Below, piece by piece: positions 31,346 through 39,643 of a stretch of DNA of 64,000 nucleotides (the first letter of the stretch is position 1; each line of letters starts with the position of its first letter). The translations under genes were made by a program, and so were the position numbers. This DNA is from Rouxiella sp. WC2420. GTDB taxonomy: Bacteria > Pseudomonadota > Gammaproteobacteria > Enterobacterales > Enterobacteriaceae. Location of the stretch: NCBI RefSeq assembly GCF_041200025.1, contig NZ_CP165628.1, forward strand, positions 1,488,001-1,552,000. Direction: 5' to 3'. Under the pieces are notes generated by a model that was given only the letters and a program-made list of their open reading frames with translations, did no database searches and had not been told where the DNA came from.

Positions 31346-31504
31346 GGGATTGATTATAGAGCAAAGCCCAGATTTTGATTTATCACTTAGTGCGTTTTAC
31401 ATTGCCTTCATCTTGCTGATTTTAATGGTTTAATATTTATTTTAGCGATAAGTGCCTTATTTTTTGTATTTACACTGCTGACAAAAGTTCGGAAAAATAC
31501 AATA

Positions 31505-31541
31505 TTTGTTACATTTACTTATTAATATGAAACACTATCAC
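31505..31541 (+). promoter_or_regulatory. Putative OmpR sites between micF and ompC
   Basis: TTTGTTACATTTACTTAT and ATATGAAACACTATCAC lie in tandem and resemble OmpR boxes of E. coli ompC (TTTACATTTTGAAACATC type). Position and composition fit control of ompC and perhaps micF, but no footprint-level match can be claimed from reading alone. Confidence 0.45.
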
Positions 31542-31681
31542 TAATTCAGTATCATTTTCTTTATGGATTAATACAGATAAATCCTGAGAATAGGCTTGTC
31601 TGTCGAGTACAACAATTTTTTCACATTCGTAAACTTATAATCCAGTGGCGGCAACTCGACACCTATAATGAGGATAGATAA

Positions 31682-32803
31682 ATGAAACTTCGCGTTCTTT
31701 CACTTGTGATCCCTGCGATATTATTCGCAGGTGCGTCAAGTGCGGCAGAAATCTACAACAAAGACGGCAATATATTAGATCTGAACGGTAAAGTAGACGC
31801 AGAGCATTATTTCTCAAAAAATGACGGTGTCGATGGCGACCAGTCCTATTTGCGTTTTGGCTTCGATGGTCAGACAAAGATCAGCGATCAACTTACTGGT
31901 TATGGCCAGTGGGAGTATCAGGCAGCATTAAACTCTGCCGAAGAGGAAGGTACTGCCAATAGCTATACCCGTGTAGGTTTCGCCGGTCTGAAATTCGGCA
32001 ATTGGGGTTCACTGGATTACGGCCGTAACTACGGCGTGCTGTATGACATCGGTTCATGGACTGACGTCCTGCCAGAGTTCGGGGGTGACACTTACACCCC
32101 TGATAACTTTATGGAACAGCGCGGCAACGGTATGCTGACCTATCGCGCTACCGACTTCTTTGGTCTGATCAAAGGGCTAAACATTGCTCTGCAGTATCAG
32201 GGTAAAAATGACAACCCGGGCGGTGAATCCTCAGGTCGTTCTGCTCAGGCAGCAAACGGCGACGGTTACGGTATGTCTGCAACTTATGACCTGGGAATGG
32301 GCATCAGTGCAGCAGCTGCTTACACCAGCTCCAAGCGCACCACCGATCAAAACGAGCTGGACTATGGCGATGGCAACCGCGCCAAGGCCGGTAGCCTGGG
32401 TCTGAAATATGATGCCAACAATGTTTATCTGGCAGCGATGGTGACTCGTACCAAGGATTTGACCCGCATTGGCGATGATTCAGACGATCTCGACGGCTTT
32501 GCCAACAAAGCGACTAACTTTGAGGCGGTTGCACAGTACCAGTTCGACAGCGGCCTGCGCCCATCGTTGGCGTTCCTGCAATCGCGCGGTAAAGGCATTA
32601 ACAGTGATGTTGCGGGGGGTACCAACTATGGTACTCAGAATATCGAGAAATATATCGATATCGGCACTTACTACTACTTCAACAAAAACATGTCTACCTT
32701 CATCGACTATAAACTTAACTTGATGAAAACCAATGATTTCACAGACGCTACGGGCATCAATACCAAAGACGTTGTAGCGGTAGGCCTGATTTACCAGTTC
32801 TAA
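31682..32803 (+). CDS. ompC: General porin, OmpC type
   Basis: 373 residues with a signal peptide cut after residue 21 (...FAGASSA, then AEIYNKDGN). The mature start [20 protein letters not shown] is the enterobacterial trimeric porin signature; the constriction-loop region carries PEFGGD, and the protein ends in Phe (GLIYQF) for Bam recognition. It forms a 16-strand outer membrane channel for small hydrophilic solutes. Synteny with micF and rcsDBC supports OmpC rather than OmpF. Confidence 0.9.
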   Translation: MKLRVLSLVIPAILFAGASSAAEIYNKDGNILDLNGKVDAEHYFSKNDGVDGDQSYLRFGFDGQTKISDQLTGYGQWEYQAALNSAEEEGTANSYTRVGFAGLKFGNWGSLDYGRNYGVLYDIGSWTDVLPEFGGDTYTPDNFMEQRGNGMLTYRATDFFGLIKGLNIALQYQGKNDNPGGESSGRSAQAANGDGYGMSATYDLGMGISAAAAYTSSKRTTDQNELDYGDGNRAKAGSLGLKYDANNVYLAAMVTRTKDLTRIGDDSDDLDGFANKATNFEAVAQYQFDSGLRPSLAFLQSRGKGINSDVAGGTNYGTQNIEKYIDIGTYYYFNKNMSTFIDYKLNLMKTNDFTDATGINTKDVVAVGLIYQF

Positions 32804-32848
32804 GCATTGCCTTTTACAGACACAGATACAAAGACACAGATAGAAAAG

Positions 32849-32876
32849 ACGCAGCCCTGGGGTTGCGTTTTTTTTT
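32849..32876 (+). terminator. Rho-independent terminator after ompC
   Basis: ACGCAGCC and GGTTGCGT form the stem (one G-T wobble), followed by nine T. Confidence 0.8.
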
Positions 32877-32893
32877 GCCTTTGGGGCGCTTCG

Positions 32894-33487
32894 TCAGGCT
32901 GTTGCAGACCACTGCTCGAGCAGCAAACATAGCATTTGCTGTAAAAGTTGCGTCGCCTTAACAGCGTCGTTCTCCATTTGTGCCTTCACGATTGCTCCAT
33001 CAATCAATAGCGCAACACTCTCGGCTATCTGATTTTTATCTGAGGACTCCTTAAAATATCCGGCTATCACGTCGGCCATGTCTTTTTTATGCGCTACTGA
33101 AATCTTCAATACTTCAGGAAGGGCATCGCCATATTCCAGACTGCTATTGATAAAGGCACAGCCGCGATAGTCCCCACGCGTGAACCACTCCAGCAAAGTT
33201 GCCGCTAATGCAGCAGGGAAAGGGAGTGCTGTCGATGTCTTCTCAAGCAATGTTTCACTAAACCAGCATATCCAGCGCTGGTGGCGATAGTCTAGAAAGG
33301 CCAGAACCAGGGCTGATTTACTCGGATAGTGCCGGTAAAACGTGACCTTGGTGACACCCGCCTGTTTGATAATTAAATCAATACCGGTAGCGCGAATACC
33401 GTCGCGATAAAACAGGTCATGGGCAGTGTGCAGGATCCGCTCGCGCGCGGCGACTGTGGTGGTTGCAGGAGAGGGCCGCATTTCCAT
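32894..33487 (-). CDS. TetR family transcriptional regulator
   Basis: 197 residues from ATG at 33487, with AGGA six bases upstream. The N-terminal helix-turn-helix reads ARERILHTAHDLFYRDGIRA ... VTKVTFYRHYPSKSALV, a clear TetR family DNA-binding domain; the C-terminal domain should bind a small ligand. It is divergent from the DUF1348 gene at 33626. The gap between them holds two perfect inverted repeats with the same core, so it most likely represses itself and that gene. Ligand unknown. Confidence 0.85.
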   Translation of the reverse strand: MEMRPSPATTTVAARERILHTAHDLFYRDGIRATGIDLIIKQAGVTKVTFYRHYPSKSALVLAFLDYRHQRWICWFSETLLEKTSTALPFPAALAATLLEWFTRGDYRGCAFINSSLEYGDALPEVLKISVAHKKDMADVIAGYFKESSDKNQIAESVALLIDGAIVKAQMENDAVKATQLLQQMLCLLLEQWSATA

Positions 33488-33528
33488 AAAGCATCCTGTT
33501 GGCAAGTCGATTGGTTAATATTTAATAC

Positions 33529-33585
33529 ATGTAGACAGTTTTGTCTACATCGGCTAGTGTGACAGAAGTAGACAGAGTTGTCTAC
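33529..33585. promoter_or_regulatory. Two tandem TetR-type operators
   Basis: ATGTAGACA-gttt-TGTCTACAT at 33529-33550 and GTAGACA-gagt-TGTCTAC at 33568-33585 are perfect palindromes with the same GTAGACA core and four-base spacer; their centres are 37 bases apart. They fill the gap between the divergent TetR and DUF1348 genes. Confidence 0.75.
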
Positions 33586-33625
33586 GTGAGGTGCAGAAGC
33601 ATTATCTATTAAAAGTGAGGAAATA

Positions 33626-34111
33626 ATGACCGATAACAACAGTTCAAAGGTGAAAAAACCACTACCGCCCTTTACGCGAGAAAGCGCCGCCGAAAAAGTT
33701 CGCCTTGCCGAGGATGCCTGGAATAGCCGTGACCCACAGCGTGTCAGTCAGGTTTACTCTGTTGATACCCGTTGGCGCAACCGCAGTGAGTTTGTCAGCG
33801 GTCAATCAGATGTAGTGGAGTTCTTGCAGCGAAAATGGGCGAAAGAGCTGGATTATCGACTGATTAAAGAGCTTTGGGCTTTTGATGGCGAGCGTATTGC
33901 TGTGCGCTTTGCTTACGAATGGCACGACGACTCGGGTAATTGGTTTCGCAGCTTTGGTAACGAAAACTGGGCATTCAATGACCAGGGATTAATGTACGAG
34001 CGCCACGCCTGTATTAACGATTTACCGATTAAAGAATCAGATCGTAAATTTAACTGGCCGCTGGGGCGTAGACCCGACGATCATCCGGGTCTTGGTGAGT
34101 TAGGTTTTTAA
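33626..34111 (+). CDS. DUF1348 (SnoaL/NTF2-like) family protein
   Basis: 161 residues, no signal peptide. It has an NTF2-like alpha+beta cone-fold composition and the conserved DUF1348 stretches [33 protein letters not shown] and [18 protein letters not shown]. The family's reaction is not established. It is divergent from the TetR regulator, with paired operators between them, so it is probably induced by that regulator's ligand. Its stop abuts the stop of the AraC-type gene on the other strand. Confidence 0.8.
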   Translation: MTDNNSSKVKKPLPPFTRESAAEKVRLAEDAWNSRDPQRVSQVYSVDTRWRNRSEFVSGQSDVVEFLQRKWAKELDYRLIKELWAFDGERIAVRFAYEWHDDSGNWFRSFGNENWAFNDQGLMYERHACINDLPIKESDRKFNWPLGRRPDDHPGLGELGF

Positions 34112-34498
34112 TCAGGCAGATTTTTGCTGGATCATGTGCAGCGGTGGTGCGACATCGAGTTTTATCTCGGGATTTTGGCGAAACTCGTGAGGCGTGATGT
34201 TAAAACGCTTGCGGAACATATAGGTAAAGTGCGACTGCGAGCCAAAGCCAAAATCCATGGCGATATCAAAAATAGATGAATCGCTGCTGCTCAATTGATA
34301 GACCGCGCTAGCTAGGCGACGTTCGCGAATGTACTTGCCGAGGGAAATGCCTGTCGACTCTTTAAAGAGTTTTTGCATATGCCAAAGTGAGTAGCCAGAA
34401 TATTCTGCCAGCTCCTCAAGATGGATCACTCTGCCCAAATGGCCTTCAATCCATTTGCTGAGTGCGTTAACGACAGAGAGGTGAATATCTTGTGCCAT
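34112..34498 (-). CDS. MarA/SoxS/Rob-like AraC family regulator
   Basis: 128 residues, made only of the two helix-turn-helix DNA-binding units of the AraC family (LEELAEYSGYSLWHMQKLFK and IFDIAMDFGFGSQSHFTYMF), about MarA length. Single-domain members such as MarA, SoxS and RamA are controlled by their own synthesis rather than by ligand and activate efflux and stress genes. No MarR-type gene is adjacent; the neighbouring regulator is the TetR at 32894. The target set is unknown. Confidence 0.8.
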   Translation of the reverse strand: MAQDIHLSVVNALSKWIEGHLGRVIHLEELAEYSGYSLWHMQKLFKESTGISLGKYIRERRLASAVYQLSSSDSSIFDIAMDFGFGSQSHFTYMFRKRFNITPHEFRQNPEIKLDVAPPLHMIQQKSA

Positions 34499-34630
34499 AG
34501 CCTGTCAGTGATTAGTTTCGATAAGATGATTATACACAAATTCGCGGCCTAAGCGGCCACGACGAATCCGCAATCCAGAGCAGCAAGTTTAAATCATCTT
34601 CGATTATGGCTTAAAATCCAGCACTGGTGC

Positions 34631-34738
34631 TTAACGTAGCAGTATCCAGTGAATAATGCGGGCAATAACATCGTCCAGAACCACAATGCCAACAAGGATT
34701 GCGATCACCATTAAAATAAAACGTTTACCGGTGGGCAA
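34631..34738 (-). CDS. Putative 35-residue membrane protein (TTG start)
   Basis: A short frame starting TTG with GAGG about seven bases upstream. It encodes MPTGKRFILMVIAILVGIVV, then LDDVIARIIHWILLR: one hydrophobic helix with positive ends. It lies 34 bases after another tiny membrane ORF on the same strand and downstream of the FtsI-like gene. Short hydrophobic ORFs can arise by chance, but the ribosome site and tandem layout favour a real gene. Function unknown. Confidence 0.4.
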   Translation of the reverse strand: MPTGKRFILMVIAILVGIVVLDDVIARIIHWILLR

Positions 34739-34772
34739 AATAACCTCTCAAGAACCTTGTAGCCTAGTGTCG

Positions 34773-34865
34773 TTAACCCCAGGGGTTAGTGCCACGCATG
34801 TTCAGGGCGATGACTAAAAGACAGACTGTCAGGAAAACCAGGATAACAATAAAGAGTCTTTTCAT
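34773..34865 (-). CDS. Putative 30-residue single-helix membrane protein
   Basis: The ATG at 34865 encodes MKRLFIVILVFLTVCLLVIA, then LNMRGTNPWG: a positive N-terminus, one transmembrane helix and a short polar tail, as in many small inner-membrane proteins of enterics. There is only a weak purine-rich site (GGAAG is on the other strand; TTCCAATATG precedes). It is 113 bases downstream of the penicillin-binding protein gene and may share its transcript. I do not recognise the family. Confidence 0.45.
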   Translation of the reverse strand: MKRLFIVILVFLTVCLLVIALNMRGTNPWG

Positions 34866-34978
34866 ATTGGAAGACCGCGTCTATGAAGGAAAATTAACAC
34901 AGAAAGGTACAAAATTCATTTGGCCAAATCTAGTCTTGCCGCATGAAATTGTTAACTTTTGATATGTTATTAACGCCT

Positions 34979-36742
34979 CTATTGAGCACCTTTTTCTTTC
35001 AACTTAACAGCTTTACTGGAAGACACGACCGTCGTTGGCGGTGTTTCAGGTACCAAAGCATCGGGCGCAATGTTCATATGATTCAGCACTTGCCCCATAA
35101 TGTCGCCAAAAATCGGGCCAGCTACGGAACCACCGAAGTGTCGGCCTGCCTGAGGATTGTTGACCATTACCACCAAAGCGACGCGAGGATTACTCGCCGG
35201 AGCCACGCCCGCCGTGTAGTTAATATAACCGCCGTCGTATTTTCCGCTCGGCCCCATCTTCTCTGCCGTACCCGTTTTAATCGCCAGTCGATAGCCTGGC
35301 ACAGCGGCGCTCAAACCCGATCCGCCCGGCAAGGCATCGCTTTCCATCATGTGTACCACAGTTTCAACCACACTTTTGTCCATGACTCGCGTTCCGAGTA
35401 CCGGTGGTGTCACTTTAGTGATAGAAAGCGGGCGATAAATACCAAAAGAGCCGATGGTGGCGTACTCGCGGGCAATTTGCAGCGGCGTGACGCGCAGGCC
35501 GTAGCCAAACGCAAAAGTTGCACGTTCTATATCGGCCCAGCGCTCACGGTGCAGCGGGAAATAACCGCCGCTTTCGCCGCCAATGCCTAGATCGGTCGGT
35601 TTACCCAATCCAAATGAACGATATTGATCGACCAGTACTTGTGCAGGCATCGCCAGCGCAATATGTGATACGCCGATGTCACTGGATTTTTGCAGCACCC
35701 CTGTAATGGTGAGTGCGGACTCGTGTCCAACGTCGCGGATGAGGTGTCCGTTAACGGTATAGGGGCGAGTATCCAGAACGGTATCGGGCCTAATAATCTT
35801 ATGAGCCAGACCTGCCATGACCACCAGTGGTTTTACAGTGGAGCCGGGTTCAAAGCTGTCGCTAATCGCCACGTTACGCATGTCTTTAACGTCTGTGCCA
35901 GCGTAATTATTTGGATTGAAAGAGGGGTAGGAGGCCATTCCTAAAATTTCACCGGTATTGACGTCAACCATGACAGCAGCGCCGGAGTCTGCCTGGTTCA
36001 ACATTACGCCTTTGCGCAGCGCGGCATAAACGGTGTATTGGATATAGCTGTCAATGCTCAGGTTAACCGTCGGCGGCTGCTGCGGCGGCACGTCCTTCAA
36101 AATACCAATGATATTGCCCTGACCATCCTGGCGATACTCGCGCATGCCAGGTTTACCTTCCAACAGAGAGTTGAAACCTTTCTCAATGCCAGTCAGCCCT
36201 TCATTATCAGTACCGACTACGCCAACAAGGTTAGAGGATGCTTCACTCATCGGATAATAACGGCTGTCATCATGCTGGAGGATAACGCCGCCAAGATGCA
36301 GTTCACCGATATCTTTGGCGATACCCTGTTCGATTTTTCTGCCCAGGAACACAAAACGACGTTTAGGATCGCTGGTAATCGTCTGCTGCAGCTGTGAAAG
36401 CGGCATGTCGAGAGCCGAAGCAAGATACTGCCATTTAGGGCTGTTTAAATCACTGTGCAGTTGTTCGATACGGAAAGGGTCGGCGATAACGTCTTTTGAA
36501 GCCACGCTTAATGCTAATGGATGACCATTACGGTCGGCAATGGTGCCGCGATCGGCAGGAATGATTTGGGTGCGCAGCGATCGTTGATCGGCCTGACGCT
36601 CGAGCATTGGCCGGTTGAGGAGCTGCAGATAGCCAACTCGTCCGAGCAGTAATAGCATACATACGACTATCCCCAAGCAAATCAACGCGAAACGTTTGGA
36701 ATAAAAATGAGGTTGGGCGCTGTTTTTCTTGGGATTTGGCAT
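34979..36742 (-). CDS. Second FtsI-type penicillin-binding protein (class B transpeptidase)
   Basis: 587 residues. An N-terminal membrane helix (about residues 17-36) is followed by the class B non-catalytic domain and a transpeptidase domain. Active-site motifs: S301 in STVK, KTGT at 489-492, and SSD at 353-355 where FtsI normally has SSN. The rest is close to E. coli FtsI (IGSFGIYRPLSITKV; YTAGVAPASNPRVALVV). It is not in a dcw cluster, so it is a paralog, like PBP3SAL of Salmonella, which replaces PBP3 at acidic pH. The equation with PBP3SAL is inference. The gene stands alone, with two tiny ORFs downstream. Confidence 0.88.
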   Translation of the reverse strand: MPNPKKNSAQPHFYSKRFALICLGIVVCMLLLLGRVGYLQLLNRPMLERQADQRSLRTQIIPADRGTIADRNGHPLALSVASKDVIADPFRIEQLHSDLNSPKWQYLASALDMPLSQLQQTITSDPKRRFVFLGRKIEQGIAKDIGELHLGGVILQHDDSRYYPMSEASSNLVGVVGTDNEGLTGIEKGFNSLLEGKPGMREYRQDGQGNIIGILKDVPPQQPPTVNLSIDSYIQYTVYAALRKGVMLNQADSGAAVMVDVNTGEILGMASYPSFNPNNYAGTDVKDMRNVAISDSFEPGSTVKPLVVMAGLAHKIIRPDTVLDTRPYTVNGHLIRDVGHESALTITGVLQKSSDIGVSHIALAMPAQVLVDQYRSFGLGKPTDLGIGGESGGYFPLHRERWADIERATFAFGYGLRVTPLQIAREYATIGSFGIYRPLSITKVTPPVLGTRVMDKSVVETVVHMMESDALPGGSGLSAAVPGYRLAIKTGTAEKMGPSGKYDGGYINYTAGVAPASNPRVALVVMVNNPQAGRHFGGSVAGPIFGDIMGQVLNHMNIAPDALVPETPPTTVVSSSKAVKLKEKGAQ

Positions 36743-36853
36743 CGATTACTTCGCAAAGTCGTTAAAATATTTTATCTTCTTTGGCTATCTTATAATAAGC
36801 CATCGCAGTGACATGTTTATTTTAGTTGCGCTTTGTAAGTAAATGAGTACGGA

Positions 36854-37096
36854 TTACTCGTGGGAGAGCCATTCGTCAGCTTCATCAAACATCTCTTCAA
36901 GCATTTGATTCAGCTGTGACTTTTCCTGCTTACTTGCGCCATGAGTGCTGAGACCGTTGGCCTGCATGGGTTTTACCTTTATTTCAGCATCCGGGAACAT
37001 TCTGTGTACCCGTTTGGTTAACTCAACAGTAATCTTTTCACCGGCATCAGGGATTGCCGCCACATTTCTTTTGTCGTAACTCAGTTCAACCCGCAT
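36854..37096 (-). CDS. DinI-like family protein
   Basis: 80 residues. The pattern matches DinI: an N-terminal beta strand MRVELSYDK, a helix, RVHRMFPDAEIKVKP, and a C-terminal acidic helix NQMLEEMFDEADEWLSHE that in DinI mimics DNA and binds RecA. DinI stabilises or limits RecA filaments in the SOS response. A LexA-like box lies about 95 bases upstream. It could also be a phage- or plasmid-derived DinI homolog. Confidence 0.82.
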   Translation of the reverse strand: MRVELSYDKRNVAAIPDAGEKITVELTKRVHRMFPDAEIKVKPMQANGLSTHGASKQEKSQLNQMLEEMFDEADEWLSHE

Positions 37097-37188
37097 AGCC
37101 TGCTCTCTATCTTTCTTGGTCGTTTTAAGACGTCATCGGTAATCATGACATATCAATAGAATTAAAAATGTCGCCCATGAAGTTTTGG

Positions 37189-37204
37189 CTGGATAAATAT
37201 ACAG
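37189..37204 (-). promoter_or_regulatory. Candidate LexA box upstream of dinI-like gene
   Basis: CTGGATAAATATACAG has the CTG-N10-CAG frame and AT-rich core of LexA sites; the left half has G instead of T at the fourth base. The location before a DinI-family gene makes SOS control plausible. Confidence 0.5.
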
Positions 37205-37242
37205 TTAAACGGAGGAGGGGCCAAGCGATTATTTCGATAAAA

Positions 37243-37581
37243 TCAGGAGTCGTGACGTTTGTTGAAAAGCTCGATCAGCCGCCACAGACCCATGACCATG
37301 AAGCCCAGCACAGTTCCATAGACTCCTAATTGAGTGATTGTTCCGGCAAGGCCCAGCTGCGGTGGCATCTCGCCCGAGAGGCTTCCGTCAGGAAGTTTAT
37401 GCTGCACCGGAAAGGCCAGAAAATAGATAAAGGAAAGACTGCCCATGCCCAGCAAAAAGCTGCAAAGCAACCAGTAGACTTTCTTCATCCCGTTCGCGCG
37501 CACGGCGATGCTGGCCGCTGTTCCAAACAGGATGACGATAAAAATAATCACCAGGATAAGCATCACGACATCTTGTTTCAT
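37243..37581 (-). CDS. Small inner membrane protein, unknown
   Basis: 112 residues from ATG at 37581 (AGAGG eleven bases upstream; an in-frame TTG lies at 37605). Three hydrophobic helices are seen: near residues 7-29, 36-56 and 78-102, with a charged C-terminus (LIELFNKRHDS). No motif gives a function. It is a single gene divergent from yqaE. Confidence 0.6.
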   Translation of the reverse strand: MKQDVVMLILVIIFIVILFGTAASIAVRANGMKKVYWLLCSFLLGMGSLSFIYFLAFPVQHKLPDGSLSGEMPPQLGLAGTITQLGVYGTVLGFMVMGLWRLIELFNKRHDS

Positions 37582-37742
37582 GAACTCTGTTTCCTCTTGA
37601 GCCAATCACTACCAGCATCATTGCCTAATCGAATACTAATCTCCTGACCCATGAGAGGCAATCGTTAAACAAGAGAACTCTTATTGTTACATCAACTTAA
37701 TAGGAATAAGGTTAGAGCTACAATGAAGAAAAGGAGAGCACC

Positions 37743-37901
37743 ATGGGATTTTGGAGAATTCTGTTTACCATTCTTATTCCACCGCTGGGTGTGTTAATTG
37801 GCAAAGGATTTGGATGGGCATTTATCATTAATATCATTCTGACTATCTGCGGCTATTTCCCAGGCCTGATACACGGTTTCTGGGTTCAAACCAAGAAATA
37901 A
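37743..37901 (+). CDS. yqaE: YqaE/Pmp3 family small membrane protein
   Basis: 52 residues: MGFWRILFTILIPPLGVLIG, then KGFGWAFIINIILTICGYFP and GLIHGFWVQTKK. Two hydrophobic helices and the PPLGV and GYFPGLIH motifs define the Pmp3/UPF0057 family (bacterial YqaE), small stress-induced inner-membrane proteins tied to membrane potential and envelope stress. AGGAG precedes the ATG, and a clear terminator follows seven bases after the stop. Confidence 0.9.
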   Translation: MGFWRILFTILIPPLGVLIGKGFGWAFIINIILTICGYFPGLIHGFWVQTKK

Positions 37902-37907
37902 TAAAAT

Positions 37908-37942
37908 AAGCCCTTGTACCATCACGGTACAGGGGCTTTTTA
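37908..37942 (+). terminator. Rho-independent terminator after yqaE
   Basis: AAGCCCTTGTACC pairs with GGTACAGGGGCTT, loop ATCAC, then a T-run. The reverse strand also has A/T flanks, so it may serve the convergent hydrolase gene too. Confidence 0.82.
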
Positions 37943-37980
37943 TTGTTATTTACTTCAATTACAATCAATTAGCTGCTTAA

Positions 37981-38805
37981 TCAGTAAACAGTTTTAATGA
38001 ATGCCAGTAGATCGCTGTTCAACTGATCCTGATGGGTTGCGGCAAAACCGTGTGGCCCATTCTCATAGGTTTTGAGCTGTGAATGAGTAATTATTTTGGC
38101 CGACAGAGCGCCGGTGGCTTCAAAAGGAACAACCTGGTCTGCCGTGCCGTGAATAATCAGAGTCGGGACATCAACTTTGGCTAAATCGCCGCGGAAATCC
38201 GAGGTCTGAAAAGCCGTTACACAATCGATAGTGCTTTTTAACGATGCCAGCAGCGCGATATTTAATGTCTGTGTGAGCACACCCTCTGAAACCGTCTGTC
38301 CTTTATTTAGCCCATAGAAAGGTGTCGCAAAATCACTGATAAACTGCGCCCGATCTTTACGTAATCCATCCCTGATGCCATCAAATACAGATTCATCGAC
38401 ACCTTCAGGATGATCCGCCGTTTTGCCAAAGATTGGCGTCACCGCCCCCAGCAGCACCAGAGCACTGACGCGGTCGGTGCCGTAATTGCCGATATAGCGT
38501 GCGACGTCACCGCCACCCATCGAAAAACCCACCAAGGTGATATCGTGCAGGTCAAGATGCTCAATCAAACCATTGATATCTGAAGCGAAAGTATCATAGT
38601 CATTGCCAGTCCAGGGTTGTTCTGAACGCCCAAAACCTCGGCGGTCAAAAGCAATCACGCGGTAGCCGCGCTCAGCCAGGAAATTCAGCTGGCTGTCCCA
38701 CATATCTGCATCAAGCGGCCAGCCATGGCTGAAAAGGATCGGCTTACCCGTGCCCCAATCTTTGTAATAAATGCTGGTACCATCTTGTGTTTTAAATGTG
38801 CTCAT
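37981..38805 (-). CDS. Alpha/beta hydrolase, non-heme chloroperoxidase-like
   Basis: 274 residues, no signal peptide. The nucleophile elbow is GFSMGGG with S95; the oxyanion region is FSHGWPLDADMW; the acid is the Asp in HGTADQVVPF and the base is the His in NGPHGFAATH. These, with TPFYGLN in the lid, are typical of the cofactor-free haloperoxidase/perhydrolase esterases. The natural substrate is unknown. It stands alone, convergent with yqaE. Confidence 0.85.
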   Translation of the reverse strand: MSTFKTQDGTSIYYKDWGTGKPILFSHGWPLDADMWDSQLNFLAERGYRVIAFDRRGFGRSEQPWTGNDYDTFASDINGLIEHLDLHDITLVGFSMGGGDVARYIGNYGTDRVSALVLLGAVTPIFGKTADHPEGVDESVFDGIRDGLRKDRAQFISDFATPFYGLNKGQTVSEGVLTQTLNIALLASLKSTIDCVTAFQTSDFRGDLAKVDVPTLIIHGTADQVVPFEATGALSAKIITHSQLKTYENGPHGFAATHQDQLNSDLLAFIKTVY

Positions 38806-39117
38806 GAGGTTCCCTTATTTATCAATTAGTGAATTCAACAATGTTTTTGACGTCTGGCAATAACATTAACTCGCGGGATTTAATAAAGATAAGGCAAGAT
38901 TTTGGACAACTTGTTGAACAAATTTATCAATGACCGCTGCAGGTTCAAGGCATCACAAAACCCAGAGCTAAAATTATAGACAGGCAAATCGAGATTGAAG
39001 AGAATCTTGTCGCCCATGTTTATTAATGTGATTAAAGTGACTGTTTTTTAATGGTTTTTAGAAACACGCTGTGTAATTAGTAACGCTTTGTCAATCAACG
39101 AGTTTGATGGGAGGCGT

Positions 39118-39304
39118 ATGACTTATTCAGCTTTAGGATTTAATGGGGAACGGCATGATCCACTCGGCCGTGGCACGCATTTGGGTAACGGATATCGGAC
39201 CTTCAATTCCACATTGATGCGATTTAATACTCCAGATAGCTGGAGTCCTTTTGCCAATGGTGGAATCAATGCTTACGCCTACTGTCTTGGCGATCCGATT
39301 GGAA
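39118..39304 (+). pseudogene. Small RHS-core protein, N-terminal fragment
   Basis: MTYSALGFNGERHDPLGRGT, then HLGNGYRTFNSTLMRFNTPD and SWSPFANGGINAYAYCLGDP: the classical RHS-associated core motif that ends RHS and Tc-toxin-type proteins. ATG at 39118 follows GGGAGG; a TTG at 39088 is an alternative start. After GDPI the frame runs into the insertion sequence and stops within it. The likely continuation lies at 42264-42527. Short orphan RHS-core proteins of this kind occur in Pseudomonas and enterics; role unknown. The gap 38806-39117 holds nothing I recognise. Confidence 0.75.
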
Positions 39305-39358
39305 TGCCCCCGCGCCCATAGACAAATCTGGCCTATATTTTGAGCATAGGAGGAGTTT

Positions 39359-39643
39359 ATGGGCACACCACGATTTACCCCGGAATTTAAGGAAGAAGCT
39401 GTTCGTCAGGTCACCGAGCGCGGCTATTCTGTTACCGACGTTTCAGAACGCCTCGGCGTCTCGGCGCACAGCCTTTATAAATGGGTTCGGGCGATAAAAC
39501 CTGACAAGAGCGAGCACCAGACGCAGGATTTACTGGATGCCAGAACGGAAATTCTCAAACTTAAAGCTCAGCTGAAACGCACTGAGGAAGAGCGAGATAT
39601 CTTGAAAAAGGCAGCGCGGTACTTTGCAAGGGAGCCCGACTGA
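39359..39643 (+). CDS. IS3-family transposase OrfA
   Basis: 94 residues: an HTH of the transposase_8 type (FTPEFKEEAVRQVTERGYSV, then SERLGVSAHSLYKWV) followed by a leucine-zipper-like coiled coil (ILKLKAQLKRTEEERDILKK). It binds the element ends. An AAAAAG stretch at 39605-39610 is a possible slippage site for making the OrfAB fusion. Confidence 0.88.
   Translation: MGTPRFTPEFKEEAVRQVTERGYSVTDVSERLGVSAHSLYKWVRAIKPDKSEHQTQDLLDARTEILKLKAQLKRTEEERDILKKAARYFAREPD

Noticed and set aside
31635..31877. Minus-strand frame of 80 codons at the ompC start
   Set aside because: Antisense to the porin signal peptide region and its leader; no support.
34943..35590. Plus-strand frame of 215 codons
   Set aside because: Antisense to the FtsI paralog and without family features.
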